Shown here one piece after another: positions 16,642 to 25,936 of a stretch of 52,876 nucleotides of DNA. The stretch covers positions 1 through 52,876 of the forward strand of contig JAEEIS010000262.1 of the NCBI GenBank assembly GCA_016281475.1, in the 5' to 3' direction. This stretch comes from Bacteroidales bacterium. Lineage in GTDB: Bacteria > Bacteroidota > Bacteroidia > Bacteroidales > P3. Under the pieces are notes generated by a model, which was given only the letters and a program-made list of their open reading frames with translations, ran no database searches and had not been told where the DNA came from. Both the position numbers and the translations under genes were made by a program. Positions within the stretch are counted from its first letter, which is position 1. Each line of letters opens with the position of its first letter.

Positions 16642-17631
16642 ATGCCACTTCAAATAGTTATGACACCCGTCCGCAACGAAGCGTGGGTATTGCGGGCGTA
16701 TCTTGAGTCCACTAGCCGGTGGGCGGACTACATCGTCATTGCCGACCAGATGTCCACCGACGGCAGTCGCGACATCATCAAGGAATATGCGCAAAAAAAC
16801 GCATCGACACAAGGCAGGGCGCAGATAGTGATGATTGATAACGACAATCCCGAATTCAACGAGTCCGAGCGCCAGTCGATGCTGATAAACAAGGCTCGTG
16901 AGATTGCGGCTGGGCGCGACACGCTGCTATGGGGACTCGATGCAGACGAAGTGCTGGCCGCCAACGCATTCGACACAAAAGACTGGCAACGCATACTCAA
17001 TTCAAAACCCGGTGACGTGTTTTGGTTCCGTTGGGCGCAATTATGTCCCAATCAAAGAGAATATTGGCAGTCCACGTCGTACCCTTGGCTTTTTCACGAC
17101 GATGGCAAGGAGCCTCACGGCAACTATGTGCGCAACATGCACTCAATGCGGATTCCTTATCCCATTGAGGAGAAGCAGATGTACTATGTGCGAGACTTCT
17201 ATGTGTTGCATTTTGCCTATCTCAATGTCCATCGTGTGATGTCGAAGAGCCGCTTCTATCAGTTTGTCGACTGGGAGATGAACCACCGCTCGCCTATCTC
17301 GTTGAGCCGTAGCTACCGTGCTTCCACCGTGCTTCCCACCTCTGTGCGGCCAATCACCAAAGAGATGCTCTATACGCAGTTCGACATACTTAAAATGGTG
17401 GATGCCGAGGTGGCACGATGCTATATGGACGAATATATCGTGGAGCGTCTGCCACGACATGAGGCGAAAGAATTGCGACGGCTGGATATTTGGGACGAAG
17501 ATTTCTGCAAGACTTACGGCCTTGCTGACCCGCGCACAGTTTGGAACCGTTTGGTGCACCACTATCTACGGCTGACCCTTAAAAAAAGAGAAAGACTTCT
17601 AGTCCGCCTGATGGACAAATTATTGAAATGA
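16642..17631 (+). CDS. Glycosyltransferase, GT2-like
   Basis: The 329-residue protein begins LQIVMTPVRNEAWVLRAYLE and shows IADQMSTDGSRD and WGLDADEVL (DADE at 100-103), a GT-A fold. A long C-terminal region follows with conserved aromatics but no recognised domain. The gene ends inside the start of the next one (ATGA at 17628), so translation is probably coupled. Its place inside the aldolase/ligase module suggests that it adds the sugar to be modified. Confidence 0.8.
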   Translation: MPLQIVMTPVRNEAWVLRAYLESTSRWADYIVIADQMSTDGSRDIIKEYAQKNASTQGRAQIVMIDNDNPEFNESERQSMLINKAREIAAGRDTLLWGLDADEVLAANAFDTKDWQRILNSKPGDVFWFRWAQLCPNQREYWQSTSYPWLFHDDGKEPHGNYVRNMHSMRIPYPIEEKQMYYVRDFYVLHFAYLNVHRVMSKSRFYQFVDWEMNHRSPISLSRSYRASTVLPTSVRPITKEMLYTQFDILKMVDAEVARCYMDEYIVERLPRHEAKELRRLDIWDEDFCKTYGLADPRTVWNRLVHHYLRLTLKKRERLLVRLMDKLLK

Positions 17632-18650
17632 CTGACTACAAGTACCGTTATCAACAAATGCTCCATGACATGGAGCGTTTGGTAGAAATCACGAACAAAC
17701 GCTCGGTACTCATCCTATTGCAGCATACGTGCGAGGAAGACACCGAGCCCTGCATACCCTCAGTGCGTGAGAGCATCACCAACATTATCGGCTTCGTGTC
17801 GCTAGGCGACGAGCAGTGCCTCCCTTATATCATAGGGCAGGCTGCCGGTATTGTCGATACGATTATGATTGACATTGATGCCAAACGCAGCAATTCGGAG
17901 TCCATCCGCTGCATTGCCACCCAGTTGGCCGTCTCTAATAGTATTGCGGTGGCCTACTGCAGCGACTACTCCACATGGGTGTCGTCTGCCATCGCCTTTA
18001 TGTTGGAAATAGAGCAACAGAATAAAGGCAGGGCAGGCTTCAACGACAAACGACTTCTGGTAGGCAAGGGTTTTTTGGCAACTAGAATGGTCATGGAAAT
18101 GGCAGATAGGGGCATGGATGTGTATGTGTATGCCAAGGAGTATCCTAAGATGGTCTTCCCGACAGCGGGAGGCAGTGTGGAGGTGCAGTCCTCGTATGTT
18201 CATAGGGTGGACGACTTGGCAAGCGTCGGATTCGACACCCTGATAGGCTGTGGACTACAGCAGAAAACTGCCTTCGTCGAAGAGCTTTTGGCGATGCAGT
18301 TCGGCCTGATCTTTGACATCGGGACGAACAATTTCACTTCCGATTTCGTAAGTCGACAGCGTTTGGGCGGGGCCCAAATATACCGCTCAGACGACCGTGC
18401 GGGCGTTTCGGGGATGGTAGTGAACATGATGGAGACGCGTGAGCTAGTAAGTTCACGTTTAGGTAGGACGGTCATTGGTGGCATCCCCGTGGTCAGTGGT
18501 GGCTATGTGGGCGAGAAGGGCGACGTGGTGGTGGACAATTATAATGATGCGCACTCTGTTTTGGGCGTTGCCGAAGGCGACGGAACCTTCAAATCTGCAT
18601 TGACTGCCGAAGACGAGTATAATATCGGTAAAATCAAGAAACTACTATGA
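17628..18650 (+). CDS. Rossmann-fold protein of unrecognised family, possible NAD(P)-dependent oxidoreductase
   Basis: The protein has 340 residues and no signal or membrane segment. Residues 1-135 look like a substrate domain. At 142-160, RLLVGKGFLATRMVMEMAD followed by GMDVYVYAKEY reads as the beta-alpha-beta start of a Rossmann fold, though with GxGxxA spacing. The C-terminal half has further beta-alpha repeats and ends in a glycine-rich segment. The two-domain layout, with the nucleotide fold in the middle, recalls shikimate/alanine dehydrogenase or PylD types, but no family signature was recognised. It overlaps both neighbours by four bases, so it is coupled to the glycosyltransferase and the ATP-grasp ligase. 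Confidence 0.6.
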   Translation: MTDYKYRYQQMLHDMERLVEITNKRSVLILLQHTCEEDTEPCIPSVRESITNIIGFVSLGDEQCLPYIIGQAAGIVDTIMIDIDAKRSNSESIRCIATQLAVSNSIAVAYCSDYSTWVSSAIAFMLEIEQQNKGRAGFNDKRLLVGKGFLATRMVMEMADRGMDVYVYAKEYPKMVFPTAGGSVEVQSSYVHRVDDLASVGFDTLIGCGLQQKTAFVEELLAMQFGLIFDIGTNNFTSDFVSRQRLGGAQIYRSDDRAGVSGMVVNMMETRELVSSRLGRTVIGGIPVVSGGYVGEKGDVVVDNYNDAHSVLGVAEGDGTFKSALTAEDEYNIGKIKKLL

Positions 18651-19855
18651 GTAAAACTGTCATGGTTCTGCCTGGCACAGTATGGCAGATTCCTCTTATA
18701 AAGAAACTAAAGGGACGGGGGTATCGCGTGGCGGTGGTTCACCCTTATCCCGATGCGCCGGCATTTAAGTATGCCGACGAGATTGTATATTCTGACATTC
18801 TTGACCGTGATGCCGTCTTGGAGGCGGCCAGACGGCTGGAGGTGGTGGCGGTGATGTCGGACGAGTGCGACATCGCAACTCCCACCTTGGCGTATGTCGC
18901 AACTGAATTGGGACTGCCCTCACAGACGGAGCCCATGGCCCGACTGTATACTGACAAGTCGTTGATGAGGGATTTCTGTCGCGACCACGGGTTACCCTAT
19001 CCGGAGTATAAGGTCTGCGAAACGGTGGAGGAGGCGGTTGGCTTTTTCCGCTCTCTACGCCACAAGATGGTCATCAAACCCATTGATGCCAACAGCAGCA
19101 GAGGGGTGTTCACCATCGAGGATGAGGCGCAGCTACGTAGCCTTTTTGACGCGTCGATAGGCTATTCGCATCACCGTAAGGCAGTGATTTGCGAACGATT
19201 CATCTCGGGAGCCGAATTCTCGGTCGATGGCATACGAATGCCCAGTGGACATGTCTGTTTGGCCATCTCGGAAAAGAGCCAGTTTGAGTATAACCGTAAT
19301 TTGGACAGCTATCTTTTCTTCTCCTACGACAACCCCTTGTACGACTACAATCGTCTCCGAGAGGTGGATAACCGTTTTGTAGAACTGTCGGGTCTGCCCT
19401 TTGGTTTTACCCACGCCGAGTATAGGTATGAGGACGGCGAATTCTACCTGTTGGAGATTGGGGCTCGCGGAGGCGGCAACCTTATCTCGTCGCACGTGGT
19501 ACCCGCCCTCACGGGATTGGATAACTACGGTATGCTGATAGATATGTTTGTAAAGGGTCAGACCGATGCTGTTGTCGACCCTCAGAAGTTGCGAGGTGGA
19601 AAGGTGGCGGTGTTGAAATTTTTCGACACCACTGAAGAGGGCGGTGTGGTGAAGGGGGTGATAGGTACCGACCTGTTGGACTCGCGTAGTGAGGTGCTTT
19701 ATTGGCAGATGAATTTCAAGCCAGGCGACAGGATTTGTCGCCCTACAGACGGAGGTAACCGCATCGGATTTTATGTTGCATGTGCCGATAGCCGCGAGGC
19801 CATGAAAGCGTTGCAGGACGAGATAGAAAGAAAGATTGTAATTGAATATGAATGA
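18647..19855 (+). CDS. ATP-grasp ligase
   Basis: The 402-residue protein has the three-part ATP-grasp layout: an N-terminal preATP-grasp Rossmann domain (MVLPGTVWQIPLIKKL), ATP-binding MVIKPIDANSSRGVF (141-155) and CERFISGAEFSVD (182-194), and the metal-binding LLEIGARGGG (268-277). Such enzymes join a carboxylate to an amine through an acyl-phosphate, as in carboxylate-amine ligases of the PurK/BacD/PylC group. In this context it may attach an amino acid or hydroxy acid to an amino sugar or uronic acid, or build the acid itself; the substrate is unknown. The start overlaps the gene before. Confidence 0.9.
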   Translation: MSKTVMVLPGTVWQIPLIKKLKGRGYRVAVVHPYPDAPAFKYADEIVYSDILDRDAVLEAARRLEVVAVMSDECDIATPTLAYVATELGLPSQTEPMARLYTDKSLMRDFCRDHGLPYPEYKVCETVEEAVGFFRSLRHKMVIKPIDANSSRGVFTIEDEAQLRSLFDASIGYSHHRKAVICERFISGAEFSVDGIRMPSGHVCLAISEKSQFEYNRNLDSYLFFSYDNPLYDYNRLREVDNRFVELSGLPFGFTHAEYRYEDGEFYLLEIGARGGGNLISSHVVPALTGLDNYGMLIDMFVKGQTDAVVDPQKLRGGKVAVLKFFDTTEEGGVVKGVIGTDLLDSRSEVLYWQMNFKPGDRICRPTDGGNRIGFYVACADSREAMKALQDEIERKIVIEYE

Positions 19856-20759
19856 CGCGATACCATTGGTAAGTATCTGCTGCTTGACCTACAACCATGC
19901 GCGGTTTGTGCGCCAATGTTTGGACGGGTTCTTGATGCAGCAGACGAGCTTCCCCTTTGAGATACTGGTGCATGATGATGCCTCGACCGATGGTACCGAC
20001 GATATCCTGCGCGAGTATCAGGCGAGGTATCCCGATAAGGTGTTCCCGTTATATGAGACCGAGAACAAATTCACCCACGGCTACCGGGGGCGTATGGACA
20101 TCGTGTTCAACTACTCCCGTGCCCGTGGCCGATATATCGCCTCTTGCGAGGGTGACGACTATTGGACCGACCCCTTGAAGTTGCAGAAACAGGTCGACTT
20201 TATGGAAAGCCATCCCGACTACTCAGTCTGTTTCCATCGCTGCCAGCGGTACAACGAGACGAAGGGTACCTTCGACCCAGACCTCTGCGGACCTCTCTTC
20301 TCCAAGGGGCAGCAGAGCGTAGACGTTACCGTGGCGATGTTCTTTAAAGATTGGATAACTCAGCCGCTTACAATGCTCTTCCGCAAGACAATGTTCAGTC
20401 CCGAGTGGCAGAAGAGATATAAATATTATCGCGACCAGCACGAGATTTACCATCTGCTTATGGCTGGCAAAGGCCGTCTGTTTGCCTTTGAGGGTGGGGT
20501 GTACCGCCTGCATGCTGGAGGGATAGCGTCGCAGATAACCAAGGCCGAGTATTGCAAGGTGACGCTCCCTATCGACCGTGAGTTCTACCGTAGGAACCGC
20601 ATCCCCGAAGCCCGCCACATTTATGGCGAGACACTCCAGTGCCATGTGGACATTTATGCTGCCACCAACAAGTGGAAGGCGTTCCGCTATGCGTTGGAGC
20701 AACTGCTTGTAACGCGGGGACACAAGACCTTTTGGAACAACATGAAGAGGATTTTCTGA
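19848..20759 (+). CDS. Family-2 glycosyltransferase
   Basis: The protein has 303 residues from ATG 19848, which overlaps the end of the ATP-grasp gene by eight bases; an in-frame TTG two codons upstream is less likely. It starts IPLVSICCLTYNH and has VHDDASTDGT and CEGDDYWTDP (GDD at 102-104) of the GT-A fold. The deacetylase-like gene follows with no gap. Specificity is unknown. Confidence 0.87.
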   Translation: MNDAIPLVSICCLTYNHARFVRQCLDGFLMQQTSFPFEILVHDDASTDGTDDILREYQARYPDKVFPLYETENKFTHGYRGRMDIVFNYSRARGRYIASCEGDDYWTDPLKLQKQVDFMESHPDYSVCFHRCQRYNETKGTFDPDLCGPLFSKGQQSVDVTVAMFFKDWITQPLTMLFRKTMFSPEWQKRYKYYRDQHEIYHLLMAGKGRLFAFEGGVYRLHAGGIASQITKAEYCKVTLPIDREFYRRNRIPEARHIYGETLQCHVDIYAATNKWKAFRYALEQLLVTRGHKTFWNNMKRIF

Positions 20760-21482
20760 ATGAGTCGGATTACCGTCAGAAAGCTTTCCCATTGGTGGGA
20801 GAAAATGCGCTACGCGCCGATTGAGGTGTTTGTGTTTCATGTGGTGTCAGATGTTTTCGACGAACGCAGAAACAAACGGATTGATTGGTCGCAGACCAAA
20901 GAGTTTGAAGACTTCATTCTGTCGCTGAAGACGAGATATAGGTTCGTCCCATTGCAAGAGGCCTATCGTAAACTGCGCAGGCCGTGGTGGAGGCGAAGAC
21001 GTTATGCGGTGTTGACATGCGATGATGGCGATGCCGCGGTACTAGGGGTACTCCCTTTCCTCAGAAAGGAACAGATACCAGTGACCCTCTTCATTAATCC
21101 CAAATATCTCGACGGTAAGAGCCGCCGTGAAGGATATGCCGAAGACCCACAATATATCACTCATGACCAGTTGTGGAGCCTGTCGGACGAATGGGTGACA
21201 GTGGGAATGCATGGCTACGAGCATCTCGATGCCAAGAAGCAGAGTGTTGAGGAGTTCGAGGAGTCGGTGGAAAAGTGTATCGAATTGTTGCATTTGCACC
21301 CAGGTTTTGTTCCCTTCTTCGCCTACACATGGGGGCGATACACCAATGCGACGCAGCAGACGCTCTGGCAGAAAGGTATTGTGCCTGTGTTGACCGATGG
21401 GGAATCGAATTATCGTTATCGCAAGCATTATGGGATTGGAAGGAAACCAATAGATAGTTATTATTGGAAAAAGTATAGATAG
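20760..21482 (+). CDS. Polysaccharide deacetylase-like protein (NodB fold)
   Basis: The 240-residue protein has no signal peptide, so it would act in the cytoplasm on a nucleotide- or lipid-linked sugar. It shows motif 1 as CDDGD (87-91) and the metal motif as HGYEHLD (151-157), with a later AYTWGRY segment like motif 3. NodB-family (CE4) enzymes remove N- or O-acetyl groups with a divalent metal. The start immediately follows the stop of the glycosyltransferase, so the two probably act in sequence. Confidence 0.82.
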   Translation: MSRITVRKLSHWWEKMRYAPIEVFVFHVVSDVFDERRNKRIDWSQTKEFEDFILSLKTRYRFVPLQEAYRKLRRPWWRRRRYAVLTCDDGDAAVLGVLPFLRKEQIPVTLFINPKYLDGKSRREGYAEDPQYITHDQLWSLSDEWVTVGMHGYEHLDAKKQSVEEFEESVEKCIELLHLHPGFVPFFAYTWGRYTNATQQTLWQKGIVPVLTDGESNYRYRKHYGIGRKPIDSYYWKKYR

Positions 21483-21569
21483 CTTGATTGTTGATATAAT
21501 ATGTGAAACGCCCATATCAACATTAAATATACTAACAATAAACACATTCAAGCAATAATATCAAAGGTG

Positions 21570-22535
21570 ATGACCACGCCAGTATTGCTTATTACTTTTA
21601 ATCGTCCGAATCACACACGGCAGGTGTTGGAGGCATTGAAACAATGCCGACCGGAGAGACTGTTTGTATTCCAGGATGGTGCGCGTAAGGGAAATAGCAC
21701 TGACATGGAACGGTGCAAGGAAGTGCGACAGTCAATTGAGGAGATGGTGGACTGGCAGTGTGACTTACGGAAGTACTATTCGAAAGAGAACATGGGGTGT
21801 GGCCCCGGTCCCGCGAGTGCTATCTCCTGGTTTTTTGAGAATGTGGACGAAGGGATAATACTTGAGGATGACGCTGTGCCGCATCAAGACTTCTTTGGCT
21901 TCGCGTCAGAACTACTTGAGAGGTATCGTGGCGATGATAGTGTGATGGCGATTGGCAGCATGCAGATTGAGGGCAAGAAGTATGGCGATGGGTCGTATTA
22001 TTTTTCGAAGATGAATCATACGCTCTGTGCATGGGCCACATGGCGCAGAGCTTGGAAGTATTTCGATATCAAGTTGGCCGACTTCTCGCGCCACGATTTG
22101 TCAAAATGTTTGAAACGCTATGGTGCGGGGTTAAGGGAACGGGAGTATTGGTGCGCCCGATTGGATGAGATACATAAGGATGGTCTGCAGGGTTCTAGCT
22201 GGGATCAGCAGTTTTGGATGTCGATTTGGCGCAGGGGTGCCAAGGGCATCCTCCCCAATGTGAACCTGAGTACAAACATCGGTTTCTGCAAGGAGGCCAC
22301 GCATACCTCCAGTGCGAATTCACCAATGGCCGCTCGGCGGACCTATCCCATACTGCCCTTGAATCATCCCGTCGACTGTAGCATTCAGCGACAAGCAGAC
22401 GACGATTTCCAACGCACCTATTTTGACCCGCACAATTATGGCAGGGTCGGTTGGCGGAATCTACCCTATCGGTTGAACCGGCGGCTGAAACGGCTGCTAC
22501 GTCATGAGGGTTCATGGTTTAAGCGGAAAGGTTGA
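21570..22535 (+). CDS. GT-A fold glycosyltransferase
   Basis: The protein has 321 residues from ATG 21570; an in-frame GTG directly before it is an alternative. It begins TPVLLITFNRPNHTRQVLEAL and contains FVFQDG and GIILEDDAVP (EDD at 99-101), then CAWATWRRAWKYFD and SSWDQQFW. This pattern belongs to a GT2-like group often annotated as nucleotide-diphospho-sugar transferases or HlpA-like proteins in capsule loci. It has its own 87-base AT-rich upstream spacer. Confidence 0.8.
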   Translation: MTTPVLLITFNRPNHTRQVLEALKQCRPERLFVFQDGARKGNSTDMERCKEVRQSIEEMVDWQCDLRKYYSKENMGCGPGPASAISWFFENVDEGIILEDDAVPHQDFFGFASELLERYRGDDSVMAIGSMQIEGKKYGDGSYYFSKMNHTLCAWATWRRAWKYFDIKLADFSRHDLSKCLKRYGAGLREREYWCARLDEIHKDGLQGSSWDQQFWMSIWRRGAKGILPNVNLSTNIGFCKEATHTSSANSPMAARRTYPILPLNHPVDCSIQRQADDDFQRTYFDPHNYGRVGWRNLPYRLNRRLKRLLRHEGSWFKRKG

Positions 22536-22539
22536 GAGC

Positions 22540-23496
22540 ATGAAATTTTCGGTGATAGTACCCCTGTACAACAAGTCGGAATATGTTGTGAGGACTCTGA
22601 ATAGCATCTTCGCGCAGACGTGTGGTGACTATGAGACCATAGTGGTTGACGATGGCAGCACCGACGACTCTCTACATGTAGCACGTCAGGCTGTGGTAGG
22701 CCATCATGACTGCAAGGTGGTACGTCAGACCAATGCGGGAGTGGCCGCAGCCCGAAACCGAGGAGTGGAAATGGCGCAAGGAGAGTATGTCTGTTTCCTG
22801 GATGCTGACGATTGGTGGGAGCCCACTTTCTTGGAGGAAGTTGAGCAACTAATTGTCGAATGTCCTGATGCAGGACTCTATGGAACGGGTTTCTATTTGG
22901 TCAAAAATGGACAGAGGAGGGTCGCTCCAATAGGTGTGGAGAAGGACTTTCAAAGAGGCTATATCGATTATTGTCAAACATATGCACGCACACTCTGTAT
23001 GCCCATCACCTCGAGTTCGGTGGCCATCCCTCACGGTGTGTTTACCCAATCGGGCGGATTCAGGAGCGGCATTTCTTTAGGCGAGGATTTCGACCTCTGG
23101 ATTAGGATTGCGCTGAAACAGAAGGTGGCGTTGACAGGCCGACCGTTGGCAAATTATTTCCAAGACCTACCACCCAAGAAACGTGCCACTCGCCGCCTGC
23201 ACAAGCCTGAGAGCCACATGTTGTGGAGTTTGGACTATCTGGCAGAGGAGGAGTCTCACAACGCGGACCTGAAGGTACTTCTCGACAGGCTACGCGCCAG
23301 CGGACTCTTTCGGTACTATCTTTCTAGAGAATACCATTCAGAGTCTCTTGCCCAGCTGGCGAGGATTGACTGGTCGCATGTCTCGCCGAGCCTGTACCGT
23401 CTATATCATACCCCACTCTGGTGGCAGCGAATCCGTTTCACTTGTCTCAGTTTAGGTGCTGTTGTTAAGAGTAGGTTAAAAAAGATTATCAACTAA
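22540..23496 (+). CDS. Family-2 glycosyltransferase
   Basis: The 318-residue protein begins MKFSVIVPLYNKSEYV at ATG 22540, four bases after the previous stop; an upstream in-frame start inside the preceding gene would add 12 unconserved residues. The GT-A motifs are VVDDGSTDDS, TNAGVAAARNRG and FLDADDWWEP (DADD at 88-91), a classical GT2 pattern. The acceptor is unknown. The next gene starts five bases on. Confidence 0.9.
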   Translation: MKFSVIVPLYNKSEYVVRTLNSIFAQTCGDYETIVVDDGSTDDSLHVARQAVVGHHDCKVVRQTNAGVAAARNRGVEMAQGEYVCFLDADDWWEPTFLEEVEQLIVECPDAGLYGTGFYLVKNGQRRVAPIGVEKDFQRGYIDYCQTYARTLCMPITSSSVAIPHGVFTQSGGFRSGISLGEDFDLWIRIALKQKVALTGRPLANYFQDLPPKKRATRRLHKPESHMLWSLDYLAEEESHNADLKVLLDRLRASGLFRYYLSREYHSESLAQLARIDWSHVSPSLYRLYHTPLWWQRIRFTCLSLGAVVKSRLKKIIN

Positions 23497-23501
23497 AATA
23501 C

Positions 23502-24899
23502 ATGATACCATATTTTCCCAAACAGTTCGCCACTAAGGCTATACTCATATATCTTGCATCGCTTGCCATAGTGTCGGTGGTCTTCTATCGCCACATGCTG
23601 GCTCCCATCTATATTGCCATCGGCATTATGTGGGTGCTACTGTTCTTTCTCCTTTCTCATCGATACTCCCATAAATGGAGTGGGCTGGAGGAAGGCAAGT
23701 TTGTCCGCAAGCTTTTCTTCACTGCGTTAGGGTTGAGGCTGGTATGGGTCACGTTCTCCTATTTTTTCTATCTTATCAAGACAGGTATACCGTTTGAGTT
23801 TGGAGCTAGCGACTCGTTTGGCTATCACAGCGAGGCAATTTGGTTTAGCGAGGAGGGTTGGTCGGTGGCGTTCGACTATCTTCGGCACCGCTCTATTGGC
23901 GACCGTGGATACCCTATATATCTTGCTTTGCTCTACAATATCTTTGGCCCCAATATCTATCTCGTCCGTGTGATTAAGTGCCTGCTCAGTTCGTGGATGT
24001 GCGTGATGGTGTATCGGATGGCGAAGCGCACTTTGGGCGACGAGGTGGCACGCATGGCAGGTGTGTTCTGCTGCTTGATGCCCAACTTGATAATGTATTG
24101 CGGTATGCATCTGAAGGAGACTGAGATGTTGTTTCTGGCTGTGGCCAGTCTGAATCAGACCGACAGTATGTTGCACAAGGGTAAGCTGAAACTTTGGGAT
24201 GTCGTCATTGAGGCTTTGTTGGTAGTCAGCCTTTTCTTCTTCCGAAATGTGTTAGGTGCCGCAGTTATCTTTGCCATCATCTCGGCACTGGTGTTCACCA
24301 CCAACAGGATGGTGGGCAACTGGAACCGCGTAGTGCTTATCACCTGGGCGGTGATAGGATTGGGTGTGCTGGCTGGAGGATCTATCGCAAACGAGGCAAG
24401 AGGATTGTGGGAGACGCGTGGTGACAACCAGTCGTCGAAGCGCACGCAACAGGTGATGAGGGGTTATAAGTGGGCCGAATATGCCACTGGCGCGGTGATG
24501 GCCCCGATGATATTCGTTCTCCCGTTCCCAACGATGGTGGACGTTGACGAGCAGTATAACCAGCAGCTGATACATGGTGGTAACTATGTGCGCAACTTTT
24601 TGGGTATCTTTGTGCTTATCGCATTGTTCGACGCATTATTCCGAACCAAGAACTGGCGCGACCTTTCGCTTATGGGTGCCTTCGAGGTGGCATACTTGGG
24701 TATCATCTCGATGAGCGGATTTGCCAACGCCGAGAGGTTTCTGTTGCCAGGCGTGCCTGTACTGCTTGTGATGGCGGCATACGGGGTTTCGCTCGTTTCC
24801 GAGCAAAACTACAGATGGGTGAAGATTTGGTGGAGGGTAGTCCCCGTCATGGTATTTGCGTGGGCTTTCTTCAAATTGGGAACTAGAGGAATATTGTAA
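23502..24899 (+). CDS. Polytopic membrane protein, GT-C (PMT/ArnT-like) glycosyltransferase
   Basis: The 465-residue protein has about ten hydrophobic segments. The first large loop contains GASDSFGYHSEA with an aspartate at 104, and later RGYPIYLALLYNIFG and a helix pair around residues 155-190, as in the dolichyl-phosphate-mannose/ArnT (GT39/GT83) group. It would act on the periplasmic face with a polyprenyl-phosphate sugar. A Wzy-type polymerase is the main alternative, since those also have this size and topology, but the early acidic loop favours GT-C. It closes a run of tightly packed genes; a new promoter follows. Confidence 0.65.
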   Translation: MIPYFPKQFATKAILIYLASLAIVSVVFYRHMLAPIYIAIGIMWVLLFFLLSHRYSHKWSGLEEGKFVRKLFFTALGLRLVWVTFSYFFYLIKTGIPFEFGASDSFGYHSEAIWFSEEGWSVAFDYLRHRSIGDRGYPIYLALLYNIFGPNIYLVRVIKCLLSSWMCVMVYRMAKRTLGDEVARMAGVFCCLMPNLIMYCGMHLKETEMLFLAVASLNQTDSMLHKGKLKLWDVVIEALLVVSLFFFRNVLGAAVIFAIISALVFTTNRMVGNWNRVVLITWAVIGLGVLAGGSIANEARGLWETRGDNQSSKRTQQVMRGYKWAEYATGAVMAPMIFVLPFPTMVDVDEQYNQQLIHGGNYVRNFLGIFVLIALFDALFRTKNWRDLSLMGAFEVAYLGIISMSGFANAERFLLPGVPVLLVMAAYGVSLVSEQNYRWVKIWWRVVPVMVFAWAFFKLGTRGIL

Positions 24900-24913
24900 T
24901 AATGTGTATTATT

Positions 24914-24921
24914 TATCTTTG
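24914..24921 (+). promoter_or_regulatory. Predicted internal promoter -7 box before the carboxyethyl-ornithine-synthase-like gene
   Basis: TATCTTTG is an exact TAnnTTTG match in a 73-base spacer, with ATTG at 24892-24895 about 18 bases upstream as a weak -33 candidate. A start near 24928 would give a leader of about 45 bases. It would let the genes from 24973 on be expressed without the main locus promoter. Confidence 0.5.
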
Positions 24922-24972
24922 GCTACCGCCCTTTAACCCTAAAATGTAAACCTTAGACAAAAAACTTAACAG

Positions 24973-25917
24973 ATGAAACTAGGATTTATCACACCGACAT
25001 ATCCGGGAGAGAAACGTGTGGCATTGTTGCCTGAACACATCACTGGCGATTTTGAAAACGAGCTCATCATCGAGGATGGATATGGCTCTTCGTTGGCTAT
25101 TGGTAATGAAGCATATGAGAGGAAGGGATGTAAGATAGATAGTCGCGCCAATATCTTTGCAACCTGCGACACGATATTCTGCCTTAAACTGATTCAACCG
25201 GAAGATTATGAGCACTTGCGCGAGGGGCAGATGATTATCGGATGGACGCACCCGACAGGATCGGGAACTGATTTCTACCGGACTGTGGCGTATGGGAAGA
25301 AAATGAAGATTGTGGACCTCGACAATATCTATCCGACGGCAAACATTGGCGACATTCATATACCCATACCCTTCATTAAGAAGAATTTTGTGTGGAAAAA
25401 CAGTTTCTATGCAGGAGTTGCAAGTGTGCAGCATGCGTTGTTACATTTCGGGATGTATCCTGATTCTTCTACTAGAATAGCCGTCTTGGCTTGCGGCAGT
25501 TGTTCTCAGGGAGCATATAGCTGTATCTCGAAGTATAATGCAGATGTGCGTCTGTTTTATCGCAAGACGATGAACGAGTTCTATGAGACTATTGGTGAGT
25601 ATGACATCGTCATAAATGGCATCGAGGTGGACGGGACGGTTCCTCATATCATTACTAAAGACGACCTGAAGAGAATGAAGAAAGGCTGTCTTATTATTGA
25701 TGCCGCGGCCGATGCGGGCAATGCCATTGAGGGCACACGCTACATGTCTATCGCCAATCCGATGTATGAGGAAGATGGTCTGTTCTTCTACGAGGTGAAC
25801 AATGCGCCCTCGCTGCTCTATCGCAAGACAAGTCATGTGATTAGCGAATCGTTCTCCGAGTGGGTGTATAAAAAGGACGTGAAACGTTTTTGGGATTTGT
25901 TTGAAAACGCTCTTTGA
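24973..25917 (+). CDS. ceo: N5-(carboxyethyl)ornithine synthase-like opine dehydrogenase
   Basis: The 314-residue protein belongs to the alanine dehydrogenase/transhydrogenase fold. It resembles Lactococcus Ceo closely in remembered motifs: GERRVxLLP-like start (GEKRVALLPEH), SLKLIQPxDYxHLREGQMIIGWTHP, VDLDNI, the NAD-binding segment around IAVLACGSCSQGAYS, and VRLFYRKTM with DIVINGIEVDG. Ceo joins pyruvate to the side-chain amine of ornithine or lysine by NADPH-dependent reductive amination. In a polysaccharide locus the product could decorate the glycan, as N-(1-carboxyethyl)lysine does in Providencia O-antigens. The amino acid used here is not known. It has its own promoter. Confidence 0.85.
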   Translation: MKLGFITPTYPGEKRVALLPEHITGDFENELIIEDGYGSSLAIGNEAYERKGCKIDSRANIFATCDTIFCLKLIQPEDYEHLREGQMIIGWTHPTGSGTDFYRTVAYGKKMKIVDLDNIYPTANIGDIHIPIPFIKKNFVWKNSFYAGVASVQHALLHFGMYPDSSTRIAVLACGSCSQGAYSCISKYNADVRLFYRKTMNEFYETIGEYDIVINGIEVDGTVPHIITKDDLKRMKKGCLIIDAAADAGNAIEGTRYMSIANPMYEEDGLFFYEVNNAPSLLYRKTSHVISESFSEWVYKKDVKRFWDLFENAL

Positions 25918-25936
25918 ATGGTTGGATGTAGAAATG

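Noticed and set aside
23502..24899. Wzy polymerase
   Set aside because: Size and topology fit, but the acidic first loop (SDSFGYH) and the helix pattern fit GT-C enzymes better, and ABC export does not need Wzy; kept as an alternative only.
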